Source of the DNA: Candidatus Dojkabacteria bacterium
GTDB lineage: Bacteria > Patescibacteriota > Dojkabacteria > SC72 > T1SED10-24
DNA: 6,921 nucleotides
NCBI GenBank assembly: GCA_003560355.1
Contig: PWIP01000030.1
Location: 1-6,921, forward strand
Reading direction: 5' to 3'
Position numbers and translations under genes: made by a program. This document shows, in pieces, positions 6,434 through 6,921 of the stretch (its first letter is position 1; each line of letters starts with the position of its first letter). The notes beneath the pieces were generated by a model. It was not told the origin of the DNA. It made no database searches and saw only the letters and a program-made list of their open reading frames with translations.

Positions 6434-6921
6434 ATGCAGGAATTAGGCTTAATACAAAGATGTTTAGAAGTGTTTTCGATAGAAATGAATTTTTTAAAAA
6501 ATTTTCTACCTGAAAGCTGGGAACCCTATATTGATTTTTTGCCAATATTCTTCTTTGCAACAATATTTGCTTTTTTGATGACGCCCATTATCGGTTTCTT
6601 TGCTAATAAGTACAAAATCTTAGACTATCCAGCAAGTTTGAGAATAAAAAAACTCAATAAATATGACAAATTAGAAAGGCATATACATGCTAAACCCACA
6701 CCATTACTCGGAGGTTTCGCTTTTATACTACCTGTTTTTGCATTTCTTTTCTTTTTGTCTTTTTTAAGCCCCTCTCCCATTATCAATGCCATTCTCCTCG
6801 CTCTCTTAATACTCACAATCGTAGGCATATTAGACGACATATACAATTTACCACCCTCATATCAGCTACTTGGACAACTTCTAGCTGCATTAATAATCGC
6901 ATTTTCACCAATAAATATGGA
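6434..6921 (+). CDS. WecA/TagO/MraY-superfamily phospho-sugar transferase (3' end outside window)
   Basis: Enzymes of this integral-membrane superfamily (Glycos_transf_4) transfer a sugar-1-phosphate from a UDP-sugar to undecaprenyl phosphate, the first membrane step of peptidoglycan, teichoic acid or O-antigen-type polymer synthesis. About 162 residues are visible before the window ends. They comprise an N-terminal helix (about 36-58), the cytoplasmic segment ANKYKILDYP, a basic loop with HIHAKPTPLLGGFAF (83-97), a helix (about 98-112), then a helix ending in GILDDIYNLPP (131-141). Asp134 and Asp135 are the conserved metal/catalytic pair, followed by YQLLGQLLAALI. The LDDIYNLPP and KPTPLLGG blocks resemble WecA/TagO more than MraY, but the sugar cannot be decided. 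The ATG at 6434 starts immediately after the upstream stop (TAAATG, no gap); ATG 6485 would remove 17 poorly conserved residues and is a real alternative. There is no Shine-Dalgarno sequence, so re-initiation from the upstream gene or a leaderless start are both plausible. Confidence 0.9.
   Translation, partial: MQELGLIQRCLEVFSIEMNFLKNFLPESWEPYIDFLPIFFFATIFAFLMTPIIGFFANKYKILDYPASLRIKKLNKYDKLERHIHAKPTPLLGGFAFILPVFAFLFFLSFLSPSPIINAILLALLILTIVGILDDIYNLPPSYQLLGQLLAALIIAFSPINM

Noticed and set aside
6625..6846. A minus-strand open frame of 73 codons near the right end.
   Set aside because: It is fully opposite the conserved transferase motifs (KPTPLLGG to LDDIYNLPP) and is explained by them.
1..6921. 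All six visible stop codons are TAA or TAG, none TGA, raising the idea of a recoded TGA (as in Gracilibacteria or Mycoplasma).
   Set aside because: None of the long reading frames, including dnaG with 568 codons, contains an in-frame TGA, which recoding organisms use freely. Six stops without TGA is not unlikely by chance.
1..6921. Search by eye for tRNA or rRNA genes, CRISPR arrays, insertion sequences, attachment sites, riboswitches and direct repeats.
   Set aside because: Coding sequence fills nearly the whole window; the largest gaps are tens of bases and show nothing beyond the promoter motifs reported.

Overview
The window is an AT-rich (about one-third G+C by eye), densely packed bacterial chromosome segment with seven genes, all on the + strand. 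None of the genes looks mobile. Protein lengths are compact and most start codons lack a Shine-Dalgarno sequence. The RodZ-type protein carries an extracytoplasmic Ig-like insert, and several proteins read like Candidate Phyla Radiation (Patescibacteria) homologues. My best guess is a CPR bacterium, for example the Microgenomates or Dojkabacteria side. This is inference from sequence style, not from a marker-gene tree.

Layout. Bases 3-1541 hold the C-terminal two-thirds or so of an FtsK/SpoIIIE DNA translocase, whose 5' end lies outside the window. Bases 1588-2523 (or from 1528/1534) encode a RodZ-like protein: helix-turn-helix, one membrane segment, Ig-like domain, acidic linker and DUF4115-like domain. 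A near-consensus sigma-70-type promoter then lies immediately before dnaG (2563-4269, primase). dnaG is followed closely by a SAM methyltransferase ending in a Trm112-like zinc ribbon (4286-5209) and, overlapping it, rsmA/ksgA (5191-5961, 16S rRNA dimethyladenosine transferase). A perfect extended -10 box follows rsmA and sits just before a small three-helix membrane protein (5978-6433). Directly abutting it is the 5' part of a WecA/TagO/MraY-superfamily sugar-phosphate transferase (6434 to the window end).

Working model. There are three transcription units: ...ftsK-rodZ (chromosome segregation and cell shape), dnaG-methyltransferase-rsmA (replication priming and rRNA or other methylation), and membrane protein-wecA-like (envelope precursor synthesis). 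The first genes of the second and third units have TATAAT exactly 6-7 nt before their ATG and no Shine-Dalgarno sequence. This predicts leaderless mRNAs whose first base is the A of the start codon. Genes internal to the units have no such box.

No RNA genes, CRISPR arrays, insertion sequences, long repeats or convincing intrinsic terminators were seen, and no gap exceeds 300 bases. I found no clear previously undescribed multi-gene system. The most interesting points are the leaderless-promoter pattern, the methyltransferase/zinc-ribbon fusion overlapping rsmA, and the non-canonical catalytic motif in RsmA.
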